From Flavobacteriales bacterium (GTDB lineage: Bacteria; Bacteroidota; Bacteroidia; Flavobacteriales_F; PHOS-HE28): DNA of 64,000 nt. Positions 33,330 to 42,910 of the stretch are shown here, piece after piece (position 1 is the first letter of the stretch; each line of letters opens with the position of its first letter). The translations under genes and the position numbers were made by a program. Below the pieces are notes generated by a model that searched no databases, was not told the origin of the DNA, and saw nothing but the letters and a program-made list of their open reading frames with translations. The stretch is from positions 124,001 to 188,000 of the forward strand of contig JADJKO010000001.1 in the NCBI GenBank assembly GCA_016705955.1, written 5' to 3'.

Positions 33330-35077
33330 GCGCCACCACCGCACAGGGCAAAGCATTCGACCGCAAGCTCTTCGGGCGTGTGTTCGCGTTCACGCAGCCC
33401 TACCGCGTTACGTTCTGGACCACGTTCGCTCTCACCATCCTGCTCGCGGGACTCGGGGTGGTGCGTCCGCTCCTCATGGGCGATATGATCGATGACTACG
33501 CGCTCACCGGTGATGCCAAGGGCTTGTGGTTCATCTCCATGATCATCGTGGCCTTGCTTGTGATCGAAACGGTGGTGCAGTTCTACCAAGCTTATTGGAC
33601 GGCGTGGCTTGGCCAAGCCGTCACCTTCGATCTGCGCCAGAAGCTCTACGAGCACATCATCGGGTTCAAGCTGCGCTATTTCGACCGCACACCCATCGGC
33701 ACTCTGGTCACGCGTGTGATCAGCGACATCGAGACCATCGACGACATCTTCTCGCAAGGCCTGCTCATGATCATGGGCGACATCCTGAAGTTGGTGGTGG
33801 TCGTCATCGTGATGTTCGTAGTGAACTGGAAACTGGCCCTGCTGAGCATGATCCCGATCCCGTTGTTGTTATGGAGCACCAGCATCTTCAAGAACAGCAT
33901 CCAGAAGAGCTTCCAGGATGTGCGCACGCAAGTGGCACGGCTGAACACCTTCGTGCAGGAACACATCCAAGGCATGCACATCGTACAGCTCTTCGGAAGG
34001 GAGGGCCAGGAGTTCGCCAAGTTCAAGGCGATCAACCGGGAGCACCGGAAAGCGCACATCCGCAGCGTATTCGCGTACAGCGTCTTCTTCCCGGTAGTGG
34101 ATATCCTAAGTGCCATCGCCTTGGGCTTTCTGGTGTGGTGGGGGGTGCATGATGTGCTCGAAGGCTTCGCCACTTTGGGTGATGTCTTTGCCTACATCCT
34201 CTTCATCAACATGCTCTTCCGTCCCATCCGCCAGTTGGCCGATCGCTTCAATGTGTTGCAGATGGGCATGGTGGGAAGTGAACGCGTTTTCAGGATCCTC
34301 GACACCGAGGCGAAGTTGGATGAGGACGGAAACGCCTCCACTGCGGACGTGCGCGGGGATATCCGCTTCAACGGTTTGTGGTTCGCCTATGTGGATGAGG
34401 AGTACGTGTTGAAGAACATCTCCTTTGAAGCGAAGGCCGGACAGATGATCGCGCTGGTTGGAGCGACCGGTAGTGGCAAGAGCTCAGTGATCAATGTGTT
34501 GAGCCGGGCCTATGATCACCAGAAGGGAAGTGTCCAGCTGGATGGAAAAGACATCCGCGAATACCGTCTGAGTGAATTGCGTCGCAGCATCAGCGTGGTC
34601 CTGCAGGATGTGTTCCTGTTCAGCGATACCATCCACAACAACATCACGCTGAACGATCCGTCGATCACGCGCGAGCAAGTGATCCAAGCGGCACGCGATG
34701 TCGGCGCACACGATTTCATTGTGAAACTGCCCAAGGGTTACGATACGGAAGTGGGAGAACGTGGCGGGATCCTGAGTACGGGACAACGACAATTGCTGGC
34801 CTTCATCCGCGCAGCGGTCCACAAGCCGAGGGTCCTGGTGTTGGATGAAGCGACCAGCAGTGTGGACAGCCTAAGCGAGCAATTGATCCAGCAGGCCACG
34901 GAGAAGTTGACCAAGGGTCGAACAAGCGTGGTGATCGCACACCGGTTGAGCACCGTGCAATATGCGGATCGGATCCTGGTCCTGGACAAGGGTGTGATCA
35001 TCGAGCAAGGGAACCATCAGGAGTTACTCGCGCAGGAGGGCGCCTACAAGAAGCTGTACGACCTCCAGTTCCGCTGA
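33326..35077 (+). CDS. ABC exporter, fused permease and ATPase, with variant LSTGQ signature
   Basis: A half-transporter of 583 aa, a second MsbA/YheI-like exporter. The six helices of the N-terminal domain span ~20-310, and the FGREGQEFAKFKAINREHR coupling segment is typical. The ATPase has Walker A GATGSGKSS, Walker B RVLVLDEATSS and VIAHRLSTVQY. The ABC signature reads LSTGQRQ instead of LSGGQ; related bacterial exporters often carry such changes (LSVGQ, LSTGQ), so this does not imply loss of function. It is translationally coupled to truA. The substrate is unknown. Confidence 0.9.
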   Translation: MSATTAQGKAFDRKLFGRVFAFTQPYRVTFWTTFALTILLAGLGVVRPLLMGDMIDDYALTGDAKGLWFISMIIVALLVIETVVQFYQAYWTAWLGQAVTFDLRQKLYEHIIGFKLRYFDRTPIGTLVTRVISDIETIDDIFSQGLLMIMGDILKLVVVVIVMFVVNWKLALLSMIPIPLLLWSTSIFKNSIQKSFQDVRTQVARLNTFVQEHIQGMHIVQLFGREGQEFAKFKAINREHRKAHIRSVFAYSVFFPVVDILSAIALGFLVWWGVHDVLEGFATLGDVFAYILFINMLFRPIRQLADRFNVLQMGMVGSERVFRILDTEAKLDEDGNASTADVRGDIRFNGLWFAYVDEEYVLKNISFEAKAGQMIALVGATGSGKSSVINVLSRAYDHQKGSVQLDGKDIREYRLSELRRSISVVLQDVFLFSDTIHNNITLNDPSITREQVIQAARDVGAHDFIVKLPKGYDTEVGERGGILSTGQRQLLAFIRAAVHKPRVLVLDEATSSVDSLSEQLIQQATEKLTKGRTSVVIAHRLSTVQYADRILVLDKGVIIEQGNHQELLAQEGAYKKLYDLQFR

Positions 35078-35219
35078 TCAGCTGGCGCTGCCTCGTCGCC
35101 CATATTGCCCGGTCCGTCAGCGTATTGGCGCGGCACTCTTTGTCATTCGGCTATCTTCACCAACAGGGCAACCGATGGTCCTTTCGTGCTGTCTCCCTTA
35201 TGCCCCTCAGGCTACTGCC

Positions 35220-38200
35220 ATGACCTTACTCGACCATTCATTCCGACGCGCTCTTTCACTTTTCGGGGTGCTTTCATTCACTACCGGTTTCGCGCAAGGC
35301 CCGTCCCACAGTGCGAAGGATCACGGTCCATCCGTGGACGCACCGGTCCTCCACGGCGAGTACGTGGAGAACAAGGGACAGTGGGCACCGCAGATCATGT
35401 ATCGGGCGGATTTCGGGCTGGTGGCAATGTTCGCGGAGAAGGATCGTCTGGTGTTCTCGAAGTTGGAGGATGGCGCTTCGGATAAGGTCCACGATGCGCA
35501 GCATGAAGCTCCGGAAGCGATGGGAGATCTTCGCTTGAAAGGTCACGCTTGGTATGCGTGGTTCGAAGGAGCGAATGTGAATGCGCAGATCGAACGCGAT
35601 GGCCGTTCCAGTGACTACTTCAACTACATCATCGGCAATGACCCGACGAAGTGGGCCAGTGATGTGCGGCATTTCGAAGAAGTGCGATACAAGGACCTAT
35701 GGCCGGGTGTGGATCTGCGGCTGCATGAGGAGGATGGAGGATTCAAGTATGATGTGCTCGCGGCCGATGCGGAAGCAGCGGCTGCCGTGCAGTTCCGGTA
35801 TGAGGGGCTGGACCTTATGGCTGTTGGTGCCAAGGGGGAATTGATCCTCAGGACCTCCGTGGGCGAGCTACAGGAATTGGCACCGGTGGCTTGGTATGCC
35901 GACGGAGCCAAGGAGCCGGTGGCCTGTTCCTTCACCTTGCGAGGCACACGCGTGGGATTCGCGTTCGGAAAGGGAACGAACAGGGGGCGTCCCATCGTGA
36001 TCGACCCGACGCTGATCGCCAGCACACTGAGCGGCACAGGCAACATCGGCACCACGCAGAACTACGGCCACACCGCCACCTACGATGATGCGGGGAACAT
36101 CTACACCGGCGCCATCTGCTTCGGGCAGGGTTACCCCACTACGCCAGGGGCATTCGATGGCACCCACAACGGCGGCATCGATATCGCGGTGAGCAAACTC
36201 GATCCCACGGGTTCCAACTTGCTCTTCGCCACCTACCTCGGTGGCTCTGCAGGCGATTACCCACATAGTCTGGTGGTGAATGTTGCCGGAGAACTCACCG
36301 TGTATGGATCGACCTCATCGTCCAACTATCCGGTGAGTGCGAATGCGTACGATCCCACTTTCAACGGTGGGAACTCGGATATCGTGGTCACCAAGTTGAA
36401 CCCCACAGGCACCGCACTGGTGGGATCCACATACATGGGTAGCCCTGGGAACGATGGACAGAATGGTTTCACGTCGAACTACGGCGATTTTTATCGCGGT
36501 GAAGTGATCACTGATGTCTCCGGCAAGGTGTACGTGAGCAGTTGCTCCGATGCCGCCGGTTTCCCCACTACACCGGGCGCATTCCAACCCGCGCATGCAG
36601 GCCTGCAGGATGGTGTGGTCTTTTGTCTTTCACCGGACCTGAGCAGCTTGTTGTGGAGCACCTACTTCGGAACACCGCAACCCGATATGTGCTTCGGGAT
36701 CAAACTCAACTCGAGTGGCCAGCCCTACGTCTGCGGCGGCACATCCGGCGCCACTTTGCCCGTATCGGCCGGTGCTTTCCAAGCGGCGAGCAATGGCGCC
36801 CAGGAGGCATTCATCGTTCACTTCAACACCAATGCATCGGCGGTGGTCAACTGCACGTACTTCGGTGCGCCGAATGACGATGTCGCGTTCTTCCTGCAAC
36901 TGGACCTCGAGGACAACGCGTACATCTTCGGACAATCCCCGACCGGTGATCTGGGTATCGCACCCGCAGGAACCTATGGCGATGCCACCGGCGGGATCTT
37001 CGTGGCGGAATTGGACGCCACGTTGAGCACGCAGGTCTTCCGGACGATGCTCGGTCCTGGCGGTGGCGGCTGGGGCGCAAGCATGGTGCCCGTGGCCTTC
37101 CTCGTGGACGTTTGTCGCAACATCTACATCAGCGGCTATAGCGTGGGCACCGGATGGACCACGACGGCAAGCCCGCTCTATACCAGCGGCGGATTCTACT
37201 TGGCCACCTACGAGCCGGATATGACCAATATCATCTACGGCACCTATTACGAAGGCGCCGGCCATGTGGATGGAGGTACGAGCCGCTTCGATGCGAACGG
37301 GAAGGTGTACCAAGCGGTGTGTACCAGCGGTGGATTCCCCACCACGCCGGGTGCTTGGTCCAATGTGCAGCCTTCGGGATGGGATATCGGTGTGTTCAAG
37401 ATCGACTTCGACGTATCCGGTGTGAACGCGGCGGGTGCCAGTACCTTGAATGAAGGATGCGCACCCATCGTGATCGACTTCTCCAACAACAGCACCGGTG
37501 ATTCCTGGATCTGGGACTTCGGCGATGGTAGCCCCACGGAGGAGGCCTTTGCGCCAAGCCATTCCTACACCACTCCGGGTGCATTCACGGTCACGCTCAT
37601 CGCGCAGGATTCGCTGTCCTGCAACCTGGCCGATACCACCTACCTGGAGATCACCATCGGAGAACAACAACCCATAGACGCGGACTTCTCCTACGTGCAG
37701 ACGATCGATTGTACCCTCATGGAGATCGCCACGACCAACCTCAGTACCGGCGACCCGCTCACCTGGTACTGGGACATGGGTGATGGCACACAGTACGTGG
37801 ACACCAACGTGGTACACCAGTTCCCCGGCCCCGGCAGCTACCTCGTGCAGTTGATCGCCGAGGACCCCACCGGCTGTAGTGGCGCGGACACGGTGCAGGT
37901 GCAGATCGACATCAGCCCGCCACTACAGGTGGATGCCGATTTCACCTTGGTGGAGGATCCCGGTTGCGATGAATTGACGGTCACATGCACCGATCAGAGC
38001 ACGGCGGTGACGCCCAGTTACGCATGGGACATGGGTGATGGCACCTTGTACACGACCCCGGATGTGTCACACCTTTTCCAAGCTGTGGGAACCTACACCA
38101 TCTCGCTCATCGTCACGGACACCGCATCGTGCAACGTCACGGACACCATGACCGTGGATGTGACCGTGCTGCCCAGCCTTCCGGTGGCGGCGGCCTTCAC

Positions 38201-39374
38201 GGCTGCGCAAGCATTCGATTGCGACGACCTCCTGCTCACGACCGATAACCAGAGCACCGGCACCAATCTGGTCTTCGATTGGCAGTTGAGTGATGGATCG
38301 CAGTACGTGGACACCAACGTGACGCACGTCCTCTCGGGAACCGGTACGTACACCATCACCCTTACCGTGAGCGACGCACTCGGTTGTTCACCACCACAGA
38401 CCGCGTCGATGGATGTGCAGATCGATCCGCTCGTGCCCGTGCTCGCTGCATTCACCGCCGAACAGGTGAATGATTGCGCACTGCTGAACGTGAGCACCCT
38501 GAACCAGAGCACCGGCGATAGCGTGAGCTATTCCTGGGACATGGGGGATGGCACGGTGATCACCGCCCTTGACGTGACCCACGCCTACACACTTCCTGGC
38601 CAGTACACCATCACCCTTACCGTTACCGATCTTGGTTGCGGGCAGGACGACCAGGCCATCATGAACGTAACCCTGATGGACGTGCTGCCGATCCATTACG
38701 TCGGCGATACCGTGATCTGCCCGGACGATGTTGCGGAACTGAACATCCTGGCCGATGCCGTGAGCTACCTCTGGAGTACCGGTGAGACGACCCCGGCGAT
38801 CACTGTTGACGTGCCCGGGACATATACCGTGACGGTAAGTGATGGGCTGTGCATCGGTACGGCATCCGTGGATGTGATCGCCGCGCCGCGCCATCAGTTG
38901 TACGATTCCCTGTTCGCCTGCCCGAGGACGTGGGTGGATCTCCGGGTGCCTATCGATGGACTTGCCTTCAGTTGGGTGACCGGCGGCAACGAGCGCGTGG
39001 AGCGCGTGTGGGGCGAAGGCTTGTACACCTATGACATGATCGACCTATGGGGCTGTCCGTATTCCGATAGCTTGAAGGTGATCGCGCTGGATTCCATGCC
39101 GCAGATCTTCGCACCGAATGCGTTCACACCGAACGGCGATGGCCGCAATGACACCTTCAGGATCTCCGGCTTCGGGGAGAACAAGGTCTCGATGATGATC
39201 TTCGACCGGTGGGGTGAACAGCTCTGGGCCAACGAAGGCATGGATCCGTATTGGGACGGGCAATACCAGGGCAAGGTGGTGAAGGACGGGGTGTACGTGT
39301 ACCTGCTCAAATACACCGGGACCTGTCGCAACGAGGAGGTGGAGACCATCGGCCATGTCACCGTATTGAGGTGA
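35220..39374 (+). CDS. Giant surface protein: DUF7948/SBBP-type N-terminus, five PKD repeats, T9SS type B sorting domain
   Basis: A 1384-aa protein. The signal peptide is MTLLDHSFRRALSLFGVLSF. Residues ~50-300 hold the conserved ENKGQWAPQIMYRADFGL region typical of Bacteroidota SBBP-repeat proteins. The centre (~300-740) is a beta-propeller-like run of repeats of the form GNIYTGAICFGQGYPTTPGAF. Five PKD beta sandwiches follow (~750-1230), with signatures such as WIWDFGDG, WYWDMGDG and YSWDMGDG. The end is a gliding-motility-associated (type B) sorting domain: FAPNAFTPNGDGRNDTF, IFDRWGEQLW, GVYVYLLKY. It probably acts as an adhesin or gliding component at the surface. A longer start at 35175 is less likely. 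Confidence 0.9.
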   Translation: MTLLDHSFRRALSLFGVLSFTTGFAQGPSHSAKDHGPSVDAPVLHGEYVENKGQWAPQIMYRADFGLVAMFAEKDRLVFSKLEDGASDKVHDAQHEAPEAMGDLRLKGHAWYAWFEGANVNAQIERDGRSSDYFNYIIGNDPTKWASDVRHFEEVRYKDLWPGVDLRLHEEDGGFKYDVLAADAEAAAAVQFRYEGLDLMAVGAKGELILRTSVGELQELAPVAWYADGAKEPVACSFTLRGTRVGFAFGKGTNRGRPIVIDPTLIASTLSGTGNIGTTQNYGHTATYDDAGNIYTGAICFGQGYPTTPGAFDGTHNGGIDIAVSKLDPTGSNLLFATYLGGSAGDYPHSLVVNVAGELTVYGSTSSSNYPVSANAYDPTFNGGNSDIVVTKLNPTGTALVGSTYMGSPGNDGQNGFTSNYGDFYRGEVITDVSGKVYVSSCSDAAGFPTTPGAFQPAHAGLQDGVVFCLSPDLSSLLWSTYFGTPQPDMCFGIKLNSSGQPYVCGGTSGATLPVSAGAFQAASNGAQEAFIVHFNTNASAVVNCTYFGAPNDDVAFFLQLDLEDNAYIFGQSPTGDLGIAPAGTYGDATGGIFVAELDATLSTQVFRTMLGPGGGGWGASMVPVAFLVDVCRNIYISGYSVGTGWTTTASPLYTSGGFYLATYEPDMTNIIYGTYYEGAGHVDGGTSRFDANGKVYQAVCTSGGFPTTPGAWSNVQPSGWDIGVFKIDFDVSGVNAAGASTLNEGCAPIVIDFSNNSTGDSWIWDFGDGSPTEEAFAPSHSYTTPGAFTVTLIAQDSLSCNLADTTYLEITIGEQQPIDADFSYVQTIDCTLMEIATTNLSTGDPLTWYWDMGDGTQYVDTNVVHQFPGPGSYLVQLIAEDPTGCSGADTVQVQIDISPPLQVDADFTLVEDPGCDELTVTCTDQSTAVTPSYAWDMGDGTLYTTPDVSHLFQAVGTYTISLIVTDTASCNVTDTMTVDVTVLPSLPVAAAFTAAQAFDCDDLLLTTDNQSTGTNLVFDWQLSDGSQYVDTNVTHVLSGTGTYTITLTVSDALGCSPPQTASMDVQIDPLVPVLAAFTAEQVNDCALLNVSTLNQSTGDSVSYSWDMGDGTVITALDVTHAYTLPGQYTITLTVTDLGCGQDDQAIMNVTLMDVLPIHYVGDTVICPDDVAELNILADAVSYLWSTGETTPAITVDVPGTYTVTVSDGLCIGTASVDVIAAPRHQLYDSLFACPRTWVDLRVPIDGLAFSWVTGGNERVERVWGEGLYTYDMIDLWGCPYSDSLKVIALDSMPQIFAPNAFTPNGDGRNDTFRISGFGENKVSMMIFDRWGEQLWANEGMDPYWDGQYQGKVVKDGVYVYLLKYTGTCRNEEVETIGHVTVLR

Positions 39375-39478
39375 ACCCGGATCATCATCCTTTCATGAAC
39401 CTACGGATCGGATCATTGAACGATCTTCGGCGGATCACCAGCATGTGTCCAGGAATCGCCACATCGAATAGAAACACC

Positions 39479-42400
39479 ATGTCGAACACTTCCAGGCTTG
39501 CATTATTCAGTGCTGCGGCGATGTTGGCCGTGTCGCATTTCGCATCGGGCCATGACCATCCGGATCGGAGAGGCCCGGAGTTCCACGAGAACCGGGGCCA
39601 GTGGGCGGATCAGGTCCTGTACCGCGCGTACACACCCGGTGGAGCGGTGTTCGTAGAACCCGATGCGTTCACCTATGTCTTGCGCTCCGGTGGGCAGCAG
39701 CACGCCCGACCCAAGGACGAACCGTACGAGCCGTACCGGATGCATGCCTACCGGATGAGCTTTGTGGGAGGGAACGCGAAGGCGCACAGCGGCACGGGCC
39801 GATCATCGCACTACGTGAACTACTTCCACGGGAACGACCCCTCGAAATGGGCGGGCGGCGTTGGCGTGTTCGCCGGAGTGGAGTTGAACGAGGTTTATCC
39901 GGGGATCGACCTTCATGTGGGTGGCGCCGAAGGATTGAAGTACGACTGGATCGTCCAGCCCGGATCGGACGCATCGATGATCCGCATGCGATTCGATGGC
40001 CAGGACGGTGTCGCGGTCGAAGAAGGGTTATTGTACATCCGGACCTCGGCCGGTGTCGTGATCGAACAACGCCCGGTGGCGTGGACCGTGGAGAACGGAG
40101 CGCACGTTCCGGTGAAGTGCGCATACGAATTGGTCGGCAATGAACTGCGCTATGCCTTCCCGGAAGGGTTTGATCGCAAGCAGGTGCTGGTCATCGACCC
40201 GACCGTGATCTTCAGCAGCTACACGGGCAGCACAGCGGACAACTTCGGGTTCACCGCGACCTACGATGATGATGGGCACCTGTATGCCGGGGGCATCGTC
40301 TTCGGCATCGGCTATCCGATCACGCTCGGTGTGCTGCAGCCCAACTTCGGTGGTGATGTGATCGACATCGGCATCTCCAAATTCTCGCCGGACGGTTCCA
40401 CCTTGGTATGGAGCACCTACCTCGGCGGTGGGCTCGGCAACGAGAGTCCGCACAGCATGGTCGTGAACAGCGCGGGTGAACTCTTCGTGATGGGGACCAC
40501 CGGCTCTTCCGATTTCCCTTTGACGAGCGGATGCTTCGACAACTCGTTCGGCTTCGGTCCTGCGGTGAACTTCACGGTCTGGGAAGGATACGTACACAAC
40601 AGCGGTGCGGATATCGTGATCTCCCACTTCAGCGCCGATGCCACGCAATTGCTCGGCAGTACCTACATCGGCGGTTCACAAGCCGACGGCCTGAACATGT
40701 CGGGGTCGTTGGACTACAATTACGGCGATCCGTTCCGCGGGGAGATCATCCTCGACTCCCAGGAGCGCCCGATCGTGGTGACCAGCACGCATAGTCCGGA
40801 CATGCCGATATCCGCAGGGGCTTCACAACCCACGCTTGGTGGCGGGCAGGATGGTTATGCGTGCATGCTCGATCCGTCGCTCTCCAATTTGTTGTGGGGC
40901 ACTTACTACGGTGGTTCATTGGATGACACGGCCTTCGGTGTGCAGCAGGATGGCAACGGGCGGATCTTCATCACCGGTGGAACGTTGAGCGCCAACCTTC
41001 CGATGGCAGGTACTCCGATGATCGGAACAGCCCCGGGGGGAGTGGATGGATACATCGCGCGCTTCGAACCCGATGGTGGCGGGCTTTCCGCAGCCACCTA
41101 TCTCGGCACGCCCTTCTATGACCAGAGCTACTTCGTGCAGATCGATCTCGCGGGAGCGGTATATGTCGTGGGGCAGACACACGGTGGATACCCGGTCTCC
41201 TCCGGTGTCTATGCGAATCCTGCAGGGTCCCAATTCATCCATAAGCTCGGTAACGATCTTTCCACTTCGATCTGGTCCACACGGATCGGATCCTCAGGAA
41301 CGGAGGATATCGCACCTGCTGCTTTCCTGGTGAGCGATTGCGGCCAGATCTATTTCAGTGGCTGGGGCGGTAGCACGAACAATTACGGCCAACCGAATGT
41401 CAGCACCACCTTCGGCCTGCCGGTCACGCCCGATGCCCACCAGCCCATCACTGATGGAAGTGATTTCTACTTGATGGTGCTGAATGCCGATGCTGCTTCA
41501 CTGGCTTATGCGACCTTCTTCGGCGGCACATCCGCTGAACACGTGGATGGCGGCACCAGTCGTTTCGACAAGGACGGCATTGTGTACCAAGCGGTGTGTG
41601 CAGGCTGCCAGCAACTGGGCTACCCCACCACACCCGGTGCCTACAGCCAGACCAACAACAGTTTCAATTGCAACCTCGGTGCGTTCAAGATCGATTTCGA
41701 ACAGAACGTGCAAGTGAACATCGATGCGAACATCAGCGTCTCGGGTGCGTGCATCACGGAACCGATCGTGTTCAACGCGATCGGAACGGCGGATGAATGG
41801 GCGTGGGACCTCGGCGATGGCACACTCTCATCAGAGACGACGTTCGCACACTTGTATGACGAGCCAGGGACCTACATCGTGACACTCATCGGCACGGCGA
41901 CGGGCCTGTGTGTCGCGGTGGATTCCGCCACCCTGGTGATCAATGTGGTAGCTCCGGCGATCATGAACGCTTCCTTCGCCGCAGTCCCCACCGGCGATTG
42001 CAACGCCGTCTCCGTGGACCTCGCGAATACCAGTTCGGGCAGCACGGACTTCTTCTGGACCTTCGGTGATGGAACCACTTCCACCATTACCAATCCGACC
42101 CACCCGTATGGCAGCCCCGGGGACTACACCATCATCCTTGCAGTGATCGACCCCGTTTGCACGGATACCGTGTTCTTCACGCAGACGATCTCCGTCGGGA
42201 TCCCCGATCTCGTCATCGATCTCGGCGTCTCCGTCGGCCTGTGCGATGATCAACCCGTGCAGCTCTCCGCACCTCCCGGTTTCGATACCTACTTATGGAG
42301 CACCGGTGATCCATCCATGATCATCACCGTGGAGGAGGCCGGAGTGTACAGCGTGGTGGTGACGGATGGATTCTGCATCGGCTCCGATTCCGTTACGGTG

Positions 42401-42910
42401 ACACCGCCCGTTACGTATGTCCCTTTCACCGACCGCTCCTTGTGTCCTGGTGAAACCGCCGTCCTTGCACCGCCCTTCATTCCGCAGGACATTGTCTGGA
42501 GCAACGGCAGCCAGAACACGAGCATCACCACTACAACAGCGGGTACCTATTGGTTCCAAGCGACCGATCCCAATGGTTGCGTGGTGACGGACACGGTGCA
42601 GGTGAGCTTTGCCACGCTCGCCACCGGCGATGTGCTGATCCCGAACGTGTTCACACCGAACGGGGACGGATACAATGACGTCTTTCTTGTGGAGAATGTG
42701 GATGCGGCGGATTTCCACATGGATGTGTACAACCGCTGGGGCATGAAGGTGTTCTCCTCCACCAGCAGCGGGAAAGGGTGGAACGGAAAGCTCGATAACG
42801 ATGGGGAGACCGTTCCCGACGGCACGTACTTCGTGGTGATCGGCTACACGGCGTATTGCTCCAACAAGGGCGGCATCACCTGCACGGGGCACGTCACCCT
42901 ATTGCGCTGA
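39479..42910 (+). CDS. Paralogue of the upstream giant surface protein, two PKD repeats, T9SS type B sorting domain
   Basis: An 1143-aa protein that follows its paralogue after 104 bp. It has the same order of parts: signal peptide (MSNTSRLALFSAAAMLAVSH), an ENRGQWADQVLYRAYTPG region, propeller-like repeats, then only two PKD units (EWAWDLGDGTL and FFWTFGDGTT). Both proteins then share a cysteine-rich stretch (VGLCDDQPVQLSAPPGFDTYLWSTGD here) and a type B sorting end (IPNVFTPNGDGYNDVFLVE, VYNRWGMKVF). It overlaps the 3' end of uvrA by 12 bp on the opposite strand. The ATG at 39479 is preferred because it gives a clean signal peptide. Confidence 0.9.
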   Translation: MSNTSRLALFSAAAMLAVSHFASGHDHPDRRGPEFHENRGQWADQVLYRAYTPGGAVFVEPDAFTYVLRSGGQQHARPKDEPYEPYRMHAYRMSFVGGNAKAHSGTGRSSHYVNYFHGNDPSKWAGGVGVFAGVELNEVYPGIDLHVGGAEGLKYDWIVQPGSDASMIRMRFDGQDGVAVEEGLLYIRTSAGVVIEQRPVAWTVENGAHVPVKCAYELVGNELRYAFPEGFDRKQVLVIDPTVIFSSYTGSTADNFGFTATYDDDGHLYAGGIVFGIGYPITLGVLQPNFGGDVIDIGISKFSPDGSTLVWSTYLGGGLGNESPHSMVVNSAGELFVMGTTGSSDFPLTSGCFDNSFGFGPAVNFTVWEGYVHNSGADIVISHFSADATQLLGSTYIGGSQADGLNMSGSLDYNYGDPFRGEIILDSQERPIVVTSTHSPDMPISAGASQPTLGGGQDGYACMLDPSLSNLLWGTYYGGSLDDTAFGVQQDGNGRIFITGGTLSANLPMAGTPMIGTAPGGVDGYIARFEPDGGGLSAATYLGTPFYDQSYFVQIDLAGAVYVVGQTHGGYPVSSGVYANPAGSQFIHKLGNDLSTSIWSTRIGSSGTEDIAPAAFLVSDCGQIYFSGWGGSTNNYGQPNVSTTFGLPVTPDAHQPITDGSDFYLMVLNADAASLAYATFFGGTSAEHVDGGTSRFDKDGIVYQAVCAGCQQLGYPTTPGAYSQTNNSFNCNLGAFKIDFEQNVQVNIDANISVSGACITEPIVFNAIGTADEWAWDLGDGTLSSETTFAHLYDEPGTYIVTLIGTATGLCVAVDSATLVINVVAPAIMNASFAAVPTGDCNAVSVDLANTSSGSTDFFWTFGDGTTSTITNPTHPYGSPGDYTIILAVIDPVCTDTVFFTQTISVGIPDLVIDLGVSVGLCDDQPVQLSAPPGFDTYLWSTGDPSMIITVEEAGVYSVVVTDGFCIGSDSVTVTPPVTYVPFTDRSLCPGETAVLAPPFIPQDIVWSNGSQNTSITTTTAGTYWFQATDPNGCVVTDTVQVSFATLATGDVLIPNVFTPNGDGYNDVFLVENVDAADFHMDVYNRWGMKVFSSTSSGKGWNGKLDNDGETVPDGTYFVVIGYTAYCSNKGGITCTGHVTLLR

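Noticed and set aside
33326..35077. The LSTGQ signature as evidence of an inactive ABC transporter
   Set aside because: Related exporters often carry such variants, and all other motifs are intact.
36630..37817. A 395-codon minus-strand frame opposite the giant PKD protein
   Set aside because: Shadow of a repeat-rich gene; Gly/Arg/His-rich composition follows from the opposite strand.
37400..38650. Regular repeats at ~250-270 bp spacing, considered as a CRISPR or tandem DNA array
   Set aside because: They encode PKD units in frame, with divergent DNA; there are no short identical repeats with unique spacers.
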